From contig JAGXLE010000022.1 in assembly GCA_018334855.1 (NCBI GenBank), positions 1-10,688 of the forward strand: DNA of 10,688 nucleotides, read 5' to 3'. The notes beneath the pieces are model-generated. The model did not search any database, was not told where the DNA came from, and saw nothing but the letters and a program-made list of their open reading frames with translations. The first letter of the stretch is position 1. Each line of letters begins with the position of its first letter. Position numbers and translations under genes: made by a program. Origin of the DNA: Desulfobacterales bacterium. Lineage in GTDB: Bacteria; Desulfobacterota; Desulfobacteria; Desulfobacterales; Desulfosalsimonadaceae. Positions 1 to 6,570 of the stretch are shown piece after piece.

Positions 1-1172
1 CCCTGAGCATCCAGGCCGGTGCGCGTTTCGTCGTGATTGCGGCAGTAGCTGCCCGCCACCAGGATCAGGCTGAAAGCGTGCGCGCCGATATGTTCGTAGC
101 GTCTCCGGGCCGGGCCGTCAAATGCGATCAGATGTTCAAAATCCCGGATGCCGCTTTTGCAGAAATTCGGGTACAAGCAGGAGGCCAGCCATTGGTCAAG
201 TCGGCCGCCGCGGTGCCACTGGTAAAGCCCGTGATCCTCCCGGCGGTGCCGCTGGACCCGGTTATGGAAAAGCGGGATTGGCGCGGTGTGAATTATGTCT
301 TTGGAAGCCAGCCTGCCGAAGATATGCGCGCATTGGGCCAGAACCCTGCGGCATTCCGTCTTTGGCAGCATGGCGCCTTTTGCCGGGTGATTGGGATAGC
401 AGAAATAACTCCGGCAAGCCTTAAAGGCGATGGCATGCCGGTTGGCATCGATTTCCAGATCTCCGGGAACCTCCATGACGTCTGCGTCCAAACGATATAC
501 AGGCGGGTTTTGGCCCGTGATCGGTTCCGGGATTTCAAGCCGGCTTTTCCGCACCTCCCGGAGCCGGGAAAGATACAGCATCCAATATGCCTCTGCTGCC
601 AAATCGGATATGGGCTGGCCGGGCCGGGCGAATTTCAGCACCAGCAAACGACCGTGTTCTCCCGGGCTGTCTATTAACAAGCTCCTGCCAATCCACTCCA
701 TTTGTCCGGGAAGGGGCGTGCCCGTAATCTCGGACAAGTCACGGACCGGCTGAACACTGGGGGAGGGATTTGGAAAATCCGGGGGCACCGATTCCCTGGC
801 AGCCAGCGGCAGGGCGCCCATGGCTTCCGCCGCAGCCCGGAAGGCAGGGCCGGTCTGGTCGGCCAGAACTTCGGCCAGAGCCGTGCGGGCCTTTTCGGCG
901 GTGTTATCCGGAGTGGGGTGGCAGAGCATGGAAGCCAGAGCATCCGCGGCTTTTTTGAACAGGAAAAACACTTGGCGCTGGCGGTTGTGTGCCGTGCCGA
1001 ACAGAACGCAGCAAAGGGCGTCAGCCGTGGCCGGTTTAACAATTTCCGGCTGCTGTGCGATAATGTACTGGAGGTTGGACACCTCCATGTAAGTAGTGGT
1101 AAAGTCGGTTTGCCGGTGCAGAAGATAAGATTCTGCAGCCGCGCGTTCTTTTTTCAGGTTCCAGGCATACAT
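1..1172 (-). CDS. SidJ-related pseudokinase-like protein (3' end cut by window edge)
   Basis: An open frame of 390 codons runs from ATG at 1172 off the left edge without a stop. Residues 1-125 are helix-rich and look HEAT-like (YMEVSNLQYIIAQQPEIV, FRAAAEAMGALPLAA). From about 160 the pattern is kinase-like: GRLLVLKFARP offers a beta3-type Lys180; EAYWMLYL offers an alphaC-type Glu194; DIIHTAPIPLFHNRVQ (292-307) sits where the catalytic loop should be, with Asn304 but no HRD aspartate; EDHGLY supplies a DFG-like Asp313. I recall this combination from proteins named SidJ-related pseudokinase in Desulfobacterota. Legionella SidJ is a calmodulin-activated pseudokinase that glutamylates other effectors; whether this protein does the same is unknown. 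No strong ribosome binding site precedes the ATG. The region looks more GC-rich than the genes to its right. The open frame and the coherent domain order make the CDS itself secure; the family name is a recollection. It could instead be another HEAT plus kinase-fold protein. Confidence 0.65.
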   Translation of the reverse strand, partial: MYAWNLKKERAAAESYLLHRQTDFTTTYMEVSNLQYIIAQQPEIVKPATADALCCVLFGTAHNRQRQVFFLFKKAADALASMLCHPTPDNTAEKARTALAEVLADQTGPAFRAAAEAMGALPLAARESVPPDFPNPSPSVQPVRDLSEITGTPLPGQMEWIGRSLLIDSPGEHGRLLVLKFARPGQPISDLAAEAYWMLYLSRLREVRKSRLEIPEPITGQNPPVYRLDADVMEVPGDLEIDANRHAIAFKACRSYFCYPNHPAKGAMLPKTECRRVLAQCAHIFGRLASKDIIHTAPIPLFHNRVQRHRREDHGLYQWHRGGRLDQWLASCLYPNFCKSGIRDFEHLIAFDGPARRRYEHIGAHAFSLILVAGSYCRNHDETRTGLDAQ

Positions 1173-1488
1173 TGCCGGCTGATTTCCAGGGTGTTTTTTT
1201 TTAAAATTGGCTATAGCTGCACTTATCTTTTGATCGTTTCATACAGTGTGTTCAGTCCGCCGGTCAAGCGTTTTATGAGTTTGAGTATATATCGGTTATT
1301 GTGACGTGCCGTCGCGGGTTGACAAGCCGGCCGGGGTTTTTTTGTATTAAATTACATTATTTTCCCAAAATATTTAACCGGTTGTCTTCGATAAACGGAC
1401 GGAATTTTTTTATTGACATTTCCATTAAAACTATTGAACAAAAGGGAGGAACCCGCCTGACTCACCCAAGCAGAGGAGAACTGGTTAT
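1173..1488. other. Intergenic region between divergent genes
   Basis: This 316-bp spacer is AT-rich in its middle and has no credible gene. The minus-strand promoter candidate above lies in it. Two perfect TTGACA hexamers point rightward, at 1319-1324 and 1413-1418, towards the gene at 1489. Neither has a good -10 at 16-18 bp: the best options are TTGTAT for the first and GAACAA for the second. A purine-rich AGAGGAG at 1472-1478 lies 10 nt before ATG 1489 and is the likely ribosome binding site. A second GGGAGGA at 1444-1450 precedes no useful start. On the minus strand a T4A9 run lies at 1194-1206. Confidence 0.6.
1238..1267 (-). promoter_or_regulatory. Candidate sigma70 promoter for the pseudokinase gene
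   Basis: Read on the minus strand, TTGACC (1267-1262) and TATGAA (1243-1238) are separated by 18 bp. They match the -35 and -10 consensus at 5/6 and 4/6. Transcription would start near 1230 and give a leader of about 60 nt before ATG 1172. This is the best match I found upstream of the gene, but no experiment or comparison supports it. Confidence 0.3.
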
Positions 1489-2919
1489 ATGAAGTCATGC
1501 AGCATGCATCCGACGCGAACGGCGCACTGGCACTGCCCTGAATGCGGCCGCGATTACTGCCGGCAATGTGTCATAAGGCAGGAGGGCGGACCTCTTACAG
1601 GCGGCCGCCTGCTTCGTTCCTGCCCCAAATGCCTTGCCGAAACCAGTTGGATCGGGGCGGAAACCGTTATCAAGCCCTTCTGGGAACGCCTGCCAAGATT
1701 TTTTGTTTATCCGCTCGCACCCGGCACCGTGATCTACATGGCCGTTCTGGCGCTGGGGGGCCTGGTGTTCCGGAACTGGATCGTTCAGTTTATCTGCTGG
1801 GTTCTTCTGCTTAACTATGCATACGTGGCGTTGAAAAACACGGCAAGCGGCAATCTGAACCCGCCCGGCGTAGACGAGATGATATCCGGGGATTTTCTGG
1901 GCGTAGTACTTCCCGTGGTCAAGCAGGCGGTCCTGGTTTTTGTCCTTATCGTGCTCGGCGTTTTTGTTGCAGGGCATACAGGCATTTTCGGGGGACTGAG
2001 CTACCTGATTCTGGTGATGTTTATGCTCCCCTCGATGATTATCGTGCTTGTTAACACTGAAAGCCTTTTAACAGCGCTGAACCCTGCGGCGTTTCTGGCC
2101 CTGCCGTTTAAGATAGGCAAGGCCTATTTTATAATGTTTGTCTTTCTGGCGATTTTATTCTTTGCTCCCGGCGCCCTGCTGCAATGGTTACTGCCGTATC
2201 TTCCCGCCTGGCTGGGAGCTTACCTGATGGCGTTTGCAGAGAACTATTACACGGTGATCTCCTACCACCTTATGGGTTACGTGCTTTTGCAGTACCACGA
2301 GACCCTGGGATATGAAATGGGCGCAGATGACATCAGGGATCCTTCCAGAAGGGAGCCCGAGATTGCTGATGAACCGGCCGTGCGCGAGGCAAAGATGGTG
2401 GAGGTGCTTTGCAGGGAAGGCGATCATGAAAGCGCGGTTGAGCATATCCGCCAGTGGCACAGCCAGGGGGGCGAATTTACCGCTGACCTGGCAAGGCAGT
2501 ATTTCCAGTTATTAAAGAATAAGAATGACACCTCCGGCATGCTTGAACACGCCCCGGAGTACCTGGATCTTGCCGTGGCCGAAGGCAGAAAGGACGAAGC
2601 GCTGGAAGTTTATGACACCTGCAGAAAAATCGACCGGAATTTTACCGTAAATCCGCCTGCATTGTTTAAAATCGGGGAATGGATGGCCGAGGCGGGGCGG
2701 TTTAAGGATGCTTTGAAAACTTTTTCCAGACTGATCAAGAAATTTCCAGAGGCAGATGAGGTGCCGCTGTCTTATTTCCGCCTGGCCCAGCTTTACTATG
2801 ACCGACTTATGGATGCTGACCGGGCCAGAAAAATCATGAGAACCCTAGTTAAAAAATTTCCTGATCACGAAATGAACAGCAGGTTTCAAAATTATCTGGA
2901 ATATCTCGGCGGGGTATAA
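1489..2919 (+). CDS. B-box-like zinc-finger, polytopic membrane protein with TPR-like tail
   Basis: The 476-residue product has three parts. Residues 1-50 carry paired metal ligands, C4xxH7, C16xxC19, C24xxC27 and C45xxC48, the layout of a bacterial B-box-like or treble-clef zinc finger. Residues about 75-268 are hydrophobic, with some six helices near 78-94, 97-115, 136-160, 168-190, 211-232 and 242-267. Residues about 296-472 are helical repeats, with TPR-like stretches such as AGRFKDALKTFSRLIKKFP and ADRARKIMRTLVKKFP. The finger and the tail probably both face the cytoplasm. The start is ATG with AGAGGAG 10 nt upstream. The gene stands alone, divergent from the pseudokinase gene, and ends before an AT-rich spacer. 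Its function is unknown; a scaffold or complex-assembly role at the membrane is an inference from the TPR tail. The tail resembles that of the rhomboid protein at 6551-8020. Confidence 0.85.
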   Translation: MKSCSMHPTRTAHWHCPECGRDYCRQCVIRQEGGPLTGGRLLRSCPKCLAETSWIGAETVIKPFWERLPRFFVYPLAPGTVIYMAVLALGGLVFRNWIVQFICWVLLLNYAYVALKNTASGNLNPPGVDEMISGDFLGVVLPVVKQAVLVFVLIVLGVFVAGHTGIFGGLSYLILVMFMLPSMIIVLVNTESLLTALNPAAFLALPFKIGKAYFIMFVFLAILFFAPGALLQWLLPYLPAWLGAYLMAFAENYYTVISYHLMGYVLLQYHETLGYEMGADDIRDPSRREPEIADEPAVREAKMVEVLCREGDHESAVEHIRQWHSQGGEFTADLARQYFQLLKNKNDTSGMLEHAPEYLDLAVAEGRKDEALEVYDTCRKIDRNFTVNPPALFKIGEWMAEAGRFKDALKTFSRLIKKFPEADEVPLSYFRLAQLYYDRLMDADRARKIMRTLVKKFPDHEMNSRFQNYLEYLGGV

Positions 2920-2944
2920 TAATTCTGTCAAGTGGCGAAATCAC

Positions 2945-2973
2945 TTTACACACAATTCCGATTTTGTTATAAA
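2945..2973 (+). promoter_or_regulatory. Extended -10 sigma70 promoter candidate for the histidine kinase
   Basis: TTTACA (2945-2950) and TATAAA (2968-2973) are exactly 17 bp apart, each matching consensus at 5/6. A TG one base before the -10 (2965-2966) gives the extended form TGTTATAAA. This is the best sigma70-like site seen in the window. Predicted transcription starts near 2980. The only gene downstream on this strand before a terminator is the kinase at 3365. Confidence 0.5.
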
Positions 2974-2978
2974 TTGAT

Positions 2979-3029
2979 AGGTTAAAAGTAAGTTCCTGTT
3001 CCCATTCCTTAACCTGTTTTGAGCCTGTT
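2979..3029. repeat. Small inverted and direct repeats at the predicted transcription start
   Basis: AGGTTAA (2979-2985) is mirrored by TTAACCT (3009-3015), with 23 nt between the arms. The same area has three CCTGTT copies, at 2995, 3013 and 3024. They lie just downstream of the promoter -10, where a repressor could act. The arms are short, so chance is a real alternative. Confidence 0.25.
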
Positions 3030-3276
3030 TGCTTGAATTGTCATCAGATTTACTTTGGCAATATGGTTATAAGGGTATTACCTGAGATCCATATAATGAA
3101 TTTTGGATGGAAAAATTGGTGAAAACAGAATCACTTCCCCCCTTCTGGCCAACCGCTGAAACAGCGATTTCTTATCATCCATCTCATCAGCCGCAGAAAT
3201 ATTTACGTCGCCTTTTCCCCGGCCCTGCCGCCTGCAGAAGCATATGCCGAAATATTGCAAACCCGGAAGAAAAGTA

Positions 3277-3318
3277 TGCGGGAGTCCGGAGAGCCGACGG
3301 GATACTGCGGAAGTCCGG
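3277..3318 (+). repeat. 13-bp direct repeat, 29-bp period
   Basis: TGCGGGAGTCCGG (3277-3289) and TGCGGAAGTCCGG (3306-3318) differ at one base. They lie 33-88 nt upstream of the kinase start, inside its presumed mRNA leader. Each copy contains a GTCCGG core. The role is unknown: protein site, RNA element or chance are all possible. Confidence 0.5.
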
Positions 3319-3350
3319 CCTTGAGGATTTGAAATCGCAGGATAAGTAAG

Positions 3351-3367
3351 AGGAGGGCCCCGGTTTG
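3351..3367 (+). promoter_or_regulatory. Ribosome binding site that sets the TTG start of the kinase
   Basis: A perfect AGGAGG (3351-3356) sits 8 nt before TTG at 3365. The first membrane helix begins about ten residues later, as expected for a true N-terminus. The nearest in-frame ATG falls at the twelfth codon, inside that helix. This makes TTG the likely start. Confidence 0.75.
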
Positions 3368-5593
3368 CCAAAAGCCCGATCCCTGTCAAATTCCCTGATG
3401 ATTGGCCTGGTGGCCGGAATAATCCTGGTCTCTTTAGTCAGCCTGCTGCTCAGCAATGTCTATATATCAGAGAAGGCGGAAGCCCAGCTGGCGCTTGCCG
3501 CGGACAGGAATATTGGACTTCTCTGTGAAATCCTTGAAGAGCCCCTCTGGGACTACAACATAGCCGCGGTAAAAAAAATCGGCCGTACCTTTGCGGTTAA
3601 CCAAAAGATTGCCCGTGTCAGGATTACAGATGATAGCGGGACGGTTCGGTATTTAAGTGAAAAGGAGGATTCTTCGGGGATTATGGAGAGGACGGCTGAT
3701 GTCAGCCATGAGGGCCGTAAAATCGGCCGGGTCGAGATAGCCATGAACCCCGGGTATTTCAGCCGGCTGAAGCACGATATGCTGAAGACTTCCCTGATGG
3801 TGGTGGCGGTGCTGCTCATGTGCCTGCCGGTTGCGGCCTGGCTCATGGTCCGATTCTTTCTGCAGAGGCCGCTTTCGGATCTAAGTAATATTATAAAGGC
3901 TTTTGCCCGGGGCAACTTCAATCCCCCGGAACAGGCCACTCCAGTCAGGGAGTTTGAGCCGGTGGTCACCCTGCTGCGTTCCATGGGCAGGAAAATCTCC
4001 GACCAGATGCAGGAACTGCAGAACCAGCTTGAGGAACGCCGCAAGGCGGAAGAGGCCCTGGGCAAGAGCAAAAAACTGTTGCAGGAGACCCAGAAAATCA
4101 CCGCAGTAGGCGGCTGGGAATATGAGCTCAGCTCAGGCAGGCTTACCTGGACCGAGGAGACCTATCGTATCTACGGGGTATCTCCTGCTGAATACGACCC
4201 CAACGATGTAGACCGGGATTTCGCCTTTTACACCCCCGGCGATCAGGAGAAAATTGAGACCGCTTTCAAAAAGACGGTTCGGGAGGGCACTCCATATGAC
4301 ATGGAACTGCGCTTTGTCAATGCCAGCGGTGAAAATCTCTGGGTGCGCACCAGCGGCAAGGCTGAAGTAAAAGAGGGCAGAGTCGTGCGGGTGTATGGCA
4401 ATATAATGGACATCACCAAGCAGAAAAAATACGAGGAGCGACTGCGCCAGGCCCAGAAGATGGAGGCAGTCGGCACCCTGGCCGGCGGTATCGCCCATGA
4501 CTTCAATAATATTTTAAACGCCATTATAGGCTATGCCGAGCTCATCCGCCTGGAGGCCACGGGAAAGGCGGGGGATTATACAGAGGAGGTGCTCCAGGCA
4601 GGCAGGCGGGCCGCAGGACTGGTCCGGCAAATCCTTACCTTCAGCCGCCAGGCGGAGCAGGAGTATCAGCGCCTCTACATTCAGTTTGTTCTCAAGGAGG
4701 CCCTGAAGCTGCTGCGTCCCACCCTGCCGGCGACCATCGAAATCAACCAGAATATTGATGAAGACTGCCCTGAAATCCTGGCAGATCCCACCCAGGTCCA
4801 CCAGGTGATCATGAACCTCTGCACCAACGCCTATCAGGCCATGGGCGACAAGGGGGGCAGGCTGGAGATCACCCTGGAGCAGTTGACCCTGGCGGCAGGC
4901 GATTTAAGTCTGGCAAGGGAAATGGCCCCAGGCAGTTATGTCGTTCTTACTGTAAGTGATACCGGCTGCGGTATGGACCGGCAAACTTGGGAAAAGATCT
5001 TTGAACCCTATTTCTCAACCAAGAAGAACCAGGGCGGCACCGGTCTGGGACTGGCGGTTGTCCACGGTATTGTCACTGATTGCGGCGGCAGCATTTCCGT
5101 CTACAGTGAACCGGGCAGGGGAACCACTTTCAAGGTTTATCTACCAGCTGTGGGCGGCGGGGAAACGCCGCAGGCAGAAGATCTACAGGTGGCAGAAAAC
5201 ATCCCGGAGGGGACAGAGCGCCTGTTGATAGTGGATGACGAGAAGGCCCAGGTTGATATGGAGAGAATCATGCTGGAATCCCTGGGTTACCTGGTGACCG
5301 GAGTTGTCAGCAGTATTGAGGCCTTGGCGGTTTTCAGCGCTCAGCCGGAGGACTATGACCTGCTGATTACCGACCTGGCCATGCCTGAGCTGGACGGCAT
5401 CGAACTTTCCCGCAAGGTTCTGGGACGGCGGCCGGATCTGCCGGTTATCCTGATCTCAGGATTTGGCGATGCCCCCAAGATAGAGGAAGCCAGGGCTGCC
5501 GGTATACGGGAATACCTTAGGAAACCGGTGGCTAAAATGCAGCTTGCCCGGGCTGTCAGGAAAGTACTGGACGGGGCCAGGGCAGACAGGTAG
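3365..5593 (+). CDS. Membrane hybrid sensor histidine kinase (HAMP-PAS-HisKA-HATPase-REC)
   Basis: The 742-residue protein has a membrane helix at 11-31, an extracytoplasmic sensor of about 110 residues (32-141) and a second helix at 144-166. A HAMP-like linker (about 163-215), a coiled coil and a PAS domain (about 246-352, GGWEYELSSGRLTW) follow. The HisKA dimer has phospho-acceptor His378 in GGIAHDFNNIL. The ATPase domain has an N-box Asn488, a G1 motif DTGCGMD (Asp532) and a G2 motif GGTGLGL (557-563). The C-terminal receiver has acidic pair Asp624/Asp625, phospho-acceptor Asp670, Ser698 and Lys720-Pro721. Every key catalytic residue is present. It should autophosphorylate on His378 and pass phosphate to Asp670, then probably to a phosphotransfer protein or regulator encoded elsewhere, since no DNA-binding output domain is present. 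The sensor domain is not a family I can name and the ligand is unknown. A secreted binding protein gene lies 123 bp downstream but behind a terminator. Confidence 0.95.
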   Translation: MPKARSLSNSLMIGLVAGIILVSLVSLLLSNVYISEKAEAQLALAADRNIGLLCEILEEPLWDYNIAAVKKIGRTFAVNQKIARVRITDDSGTVRYLSEKEDSSGIMERTADVSHEGRKIGRVEIAMNPGYFSRLKHDMLKTSLMVVAVLLMCLPVAAWLMVRFFLQRPLSDLSNIIKAFARGNFNPPEQATPVREFEPVVTLLRSMGRKISDQMQELQNQLEERRKAEEALGKSKKLLQETQKITAVGGWEYELSSGRLTWTEETYRIYGVSPAEYDPNDVDRDFAFYTPGDQEKIETAFKKTVREGTPYDMELRFVNASGENLWVRTSGKAEVKEGRVVRVYGNIMDITKQKKYEERLRQAQKMEAVGTLAGGIAHDFNNILNAIIGYAELIRLEATGKAGDYTEEVLQAGRRAAGLVRQILTFSRQAEQEYQRLYIQFVLKEALKLLRPTLPATIEINQNIDEDCPEILADPTQVHQVIMNLCTNAYQAMGDKGGRLEITLEQLTLAAGDLSLAREMAPGSYVVLTVSDTGCGMDRQTWEKIFEPYFSTKKNQGGTGLGLAVVHGIVTDCGGSISVYSEPGRGTTFKVYLPAVGGGETPQAEDLQVAENIPEGTERLLIVDDEKAQVDMERIMLESLGYLVTGVVSSIEALAVFSAQPEDYDLLITDLAMPELDGIELSRKVLGRRPDLPVILISGFGDAPKIEEARAAGIREYLRKPVAKMQLARAVRKVLDGARADR

Positions 5594-5613
5594 TGCGCTG
5601 ATTCTGCTTTTTT
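5582..5613 (+). terminator. Intrinsic terminator overlapping the kinase stop codon
   Basis: GCAGACAG (5582-5589) pairs with CTG (5598-5600) and TCTGC (5603-5607), leaving a 2-nt AT bulge on the 3' side and an 8-nt loop. Six T residues follow at 5608-5613. The 5' arm lies in the last codons, and the TAG stop is in the loop. It should limit read-through into the binding-protein gene. The bulge weakens the stem. Confidence 0.5.
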
Positions 5614-5634
5614 CCACTATGCCGAAATCCCCGA

Positions 5635-5669
5635 GTACCAGGTACATGCAAAGGATTGCCACCAGTACC
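5635..5669. repeat. GTACCAGGTAC palindrome plus a third half-site
   Basis: An 11-bp palindrome GTACCAGGTAC lies at 5635-5645. Another GTACC follows at 5665-5669, 30 bp from the first, about three helical turns. The spacer has no convincing sigma70 promoter for the gene at 5717, so an activator site is possible. The evidence is thin. Confidence 0.2.
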
Positions 5670-5716
5670 GGAACCGGGCTGGCCGGCCTATTATCGGGTT
5701 TGTCTGAGGGGGTTTT

Positions 5717-6505
5717 ATGTTAAATAAGTTGCTGTTTTTTTTATCTGTTCTCGCGGTTTTACTTGTTATATTCTGCGGACCGGTTTTCGCCCGGACAATT
5801 ACCATTTCCACCGGCAATTATGTTCCCTGGACGGGGAAAGATCTGGAGAAGGGCGGCCCCTATTTGCAGGTGGTCAGGGAGGTTTTCAACCGGGCCGGCT
5901 ATGCTGTTAAGTTTAAATTTTATCCTTGGAAAAGGGCTCTGATTATGTCCAGGGAAGGGAAATTTGATGCCTCTGCTTACTGGGCGACCAGTGAGAAGAG
6001 AAGGGAAGATTTTTACCAGAGCGAACCGCTGGCCTGGGACAGGGTGGTATTTTTTTACCGGAAGGAAAAGCCGCTAAAAGACTGGGATGGTTTTAAGGAT
6101 CTTAAGGAATACCGGATCGGGGTTACCCGCGGCTATACCTATACGGACGAGTTCTGGAAGCAGACTGAGAAAAGAAATTTGAATTTTGATAAGGCCAACA
6201 ATGATTTAAGCAACTTCCGAAAACTGATTCGCGGAAGAATAGATCTTTTTCCCTGCGAGAAAATCAGAGGTTATACGCTGCTCGATAAGCATTTTTCAGA
6301 GGAGATAGCTGCCCGGGTGAGTCACTGTCAGAAATCACTAACCATAACTTCCTGTCACCTTATCTTTCCAAAGGCGCTGGAAGGTTCATCTGAACTTTTG
6401 AAAAAATTTAATGAGCAGTTAAAAGCACTCAAAGAAGAGGGAGACTATGACAGCTACTGGGAGAATATCAATGGCGGAAAAGACGGTATGCTCAAGGCTT
6501 TCTGA
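5717..6505 (+). CDS. Secreted solute-binding protein, SBP_bac_3-like, without transporter genes
   Basis: The 262-residue product starts with a signal peptide: Lys4, a hydrophobic core to about 19, and a likely signal peptidase I cut after VFA (25). The Cys20 context VIFC lacks the small residue expected at -1 of a lipobox, so a lipoprotein is less likely. The mature part has the pattern of periplasmic amino-acid-type binding proteins: ISTGNYVPW near the start, YLQVVREVFNRAGYAVKF, YPWKRALIMSREGKFDA and a second-lobe GVTRGYTYTDEFW. Its length is normal for the family. Mature Cys180, Cys204 and Cys213 could form a disulfide. The ribosome binding site is GAGGGGG at 5706-5712. No ABC permease or ATPase lies on either side, so it may be an orphan binding protein or may present a ligand to the neighbouring kinase. 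The ligand cannot be told from the sequence. Confidence 0.88.
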   Translation: MLNKLLFFLSVLAVLLVIFCGPVFARTITISTGNYVPWTGKDLEKGGPYLQVVREVFNRAGYAVKFKFYPWKRALIMSREGKFDASAYWATSEKRREDFYQSEPLAWDRVVFFYRKEKPLKDWDGFKDLKEYRIGVTRGYTYTDEFWKQTEKRNLNFDKANNDLSNFRKLIRGRIDLFPCEKIRGYTLLDKHFSEEIAARVSHCQKSLTITSCHLIFPKALEGSSELLKKFNEQLKALKEEGDYDSYWENINGGKDGMLKAF

Positions 6506-6520
6506 TTTTGATGGTTTAAA

Positions 6521-6570
6521 GGTATCCGGTCCGTTTTTTTATATCGGCTATCAGGAAGGCTCCGGATGCC
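6521..6570. repeat. 9-bp inverted repeat at the convergent gene junction
   Basis: GGTATCCGG (6521-6529) pairs with CCGGATGCC (6562-6570), including one T-G wobble, around a 32-nt loop. It spans the junction of two convergent genes and enters the last codons of the rhomboid gene. The T7 run (6534-6540) lies in the loop, so this is not a standard intrinsic terminator. I found no better terminator in the 45-bp junction. Confidence 0.35.

Larger units (their letters stand above)
2920..3364. other. Long leader/intergenic region upstream of the histidine kinase
   Basis: This 445-bp stretch has no confident gene. Its first half is AT-rich and holds a good promoter with nearby repeats; its second half is GC-rich and holds a 13-bp direct repeat. 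An ATG frame at 3107-3349 (80 codons) stops just before the kinase ribosome binding site, which would suit translational coupling. It has no ribosome binding site of its own and its product resembles nothing I know. A minus-strand frame at 3078-3389 is equally unconvincing. If the promoter at 2945 is used, the kinase mRNA has a leader of about 385 nt. I do not recognise any riboswitch class in it. Confidence 0.55.

Noticed and set aside
33..677. Plus-strand 214-codon open frame
   Set aside because: It lies antisense to the pseudokinase-like frame, which has the coherent domain pattern; its product has no recognisable motif or ribosome binding site.
674..1042. Minus-strand 122-codon open frame
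   Set aside because: It is in a different frame from the 390-codon gene on the same strand and its Pro/Arg-rich product is typical of an out-of-frame reading.
702..1304. Plus-strand 200-codon open frame
   Set aside because: It is antisense to the N-terminal part of the pseudokinase gene and runs into the promoter region; the product looks like random GC-rich translation.
1301..1492. Plus-strand 63-codon frame before the zinc-finger gene
   Set aside because: It begins at GTG with no ribosome binding site, covers AT-rich promoter-like DNA, and overlaps the real start at 1489.
3107..3349. 80-codon frame ending just before the kinase ribosome binding site
   Set aside because: Its position suits coupling, but it has no ribosome binding site and no recognisable features. 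I left it as a note on the leader region.
3078..3389. Minus-strand 103-codon frame overlapping the kinase start
   Set aside because: It overlaps the kinase N-terminus and has no motif or ribosome binding site.
5717..5776. Lipoprotein signal on the solute-binding protein
   Set aside because: Cys20 is preceded by Phe, not a small residue, and a good signal peptidase I site (VFA) follows at 25.
6506..6550. Intrinsic terminator using the T7 run at 6534-6540
   Set aside because: No stable GC stem directly precedes the T run; the only inverted repeat places it in the loop.
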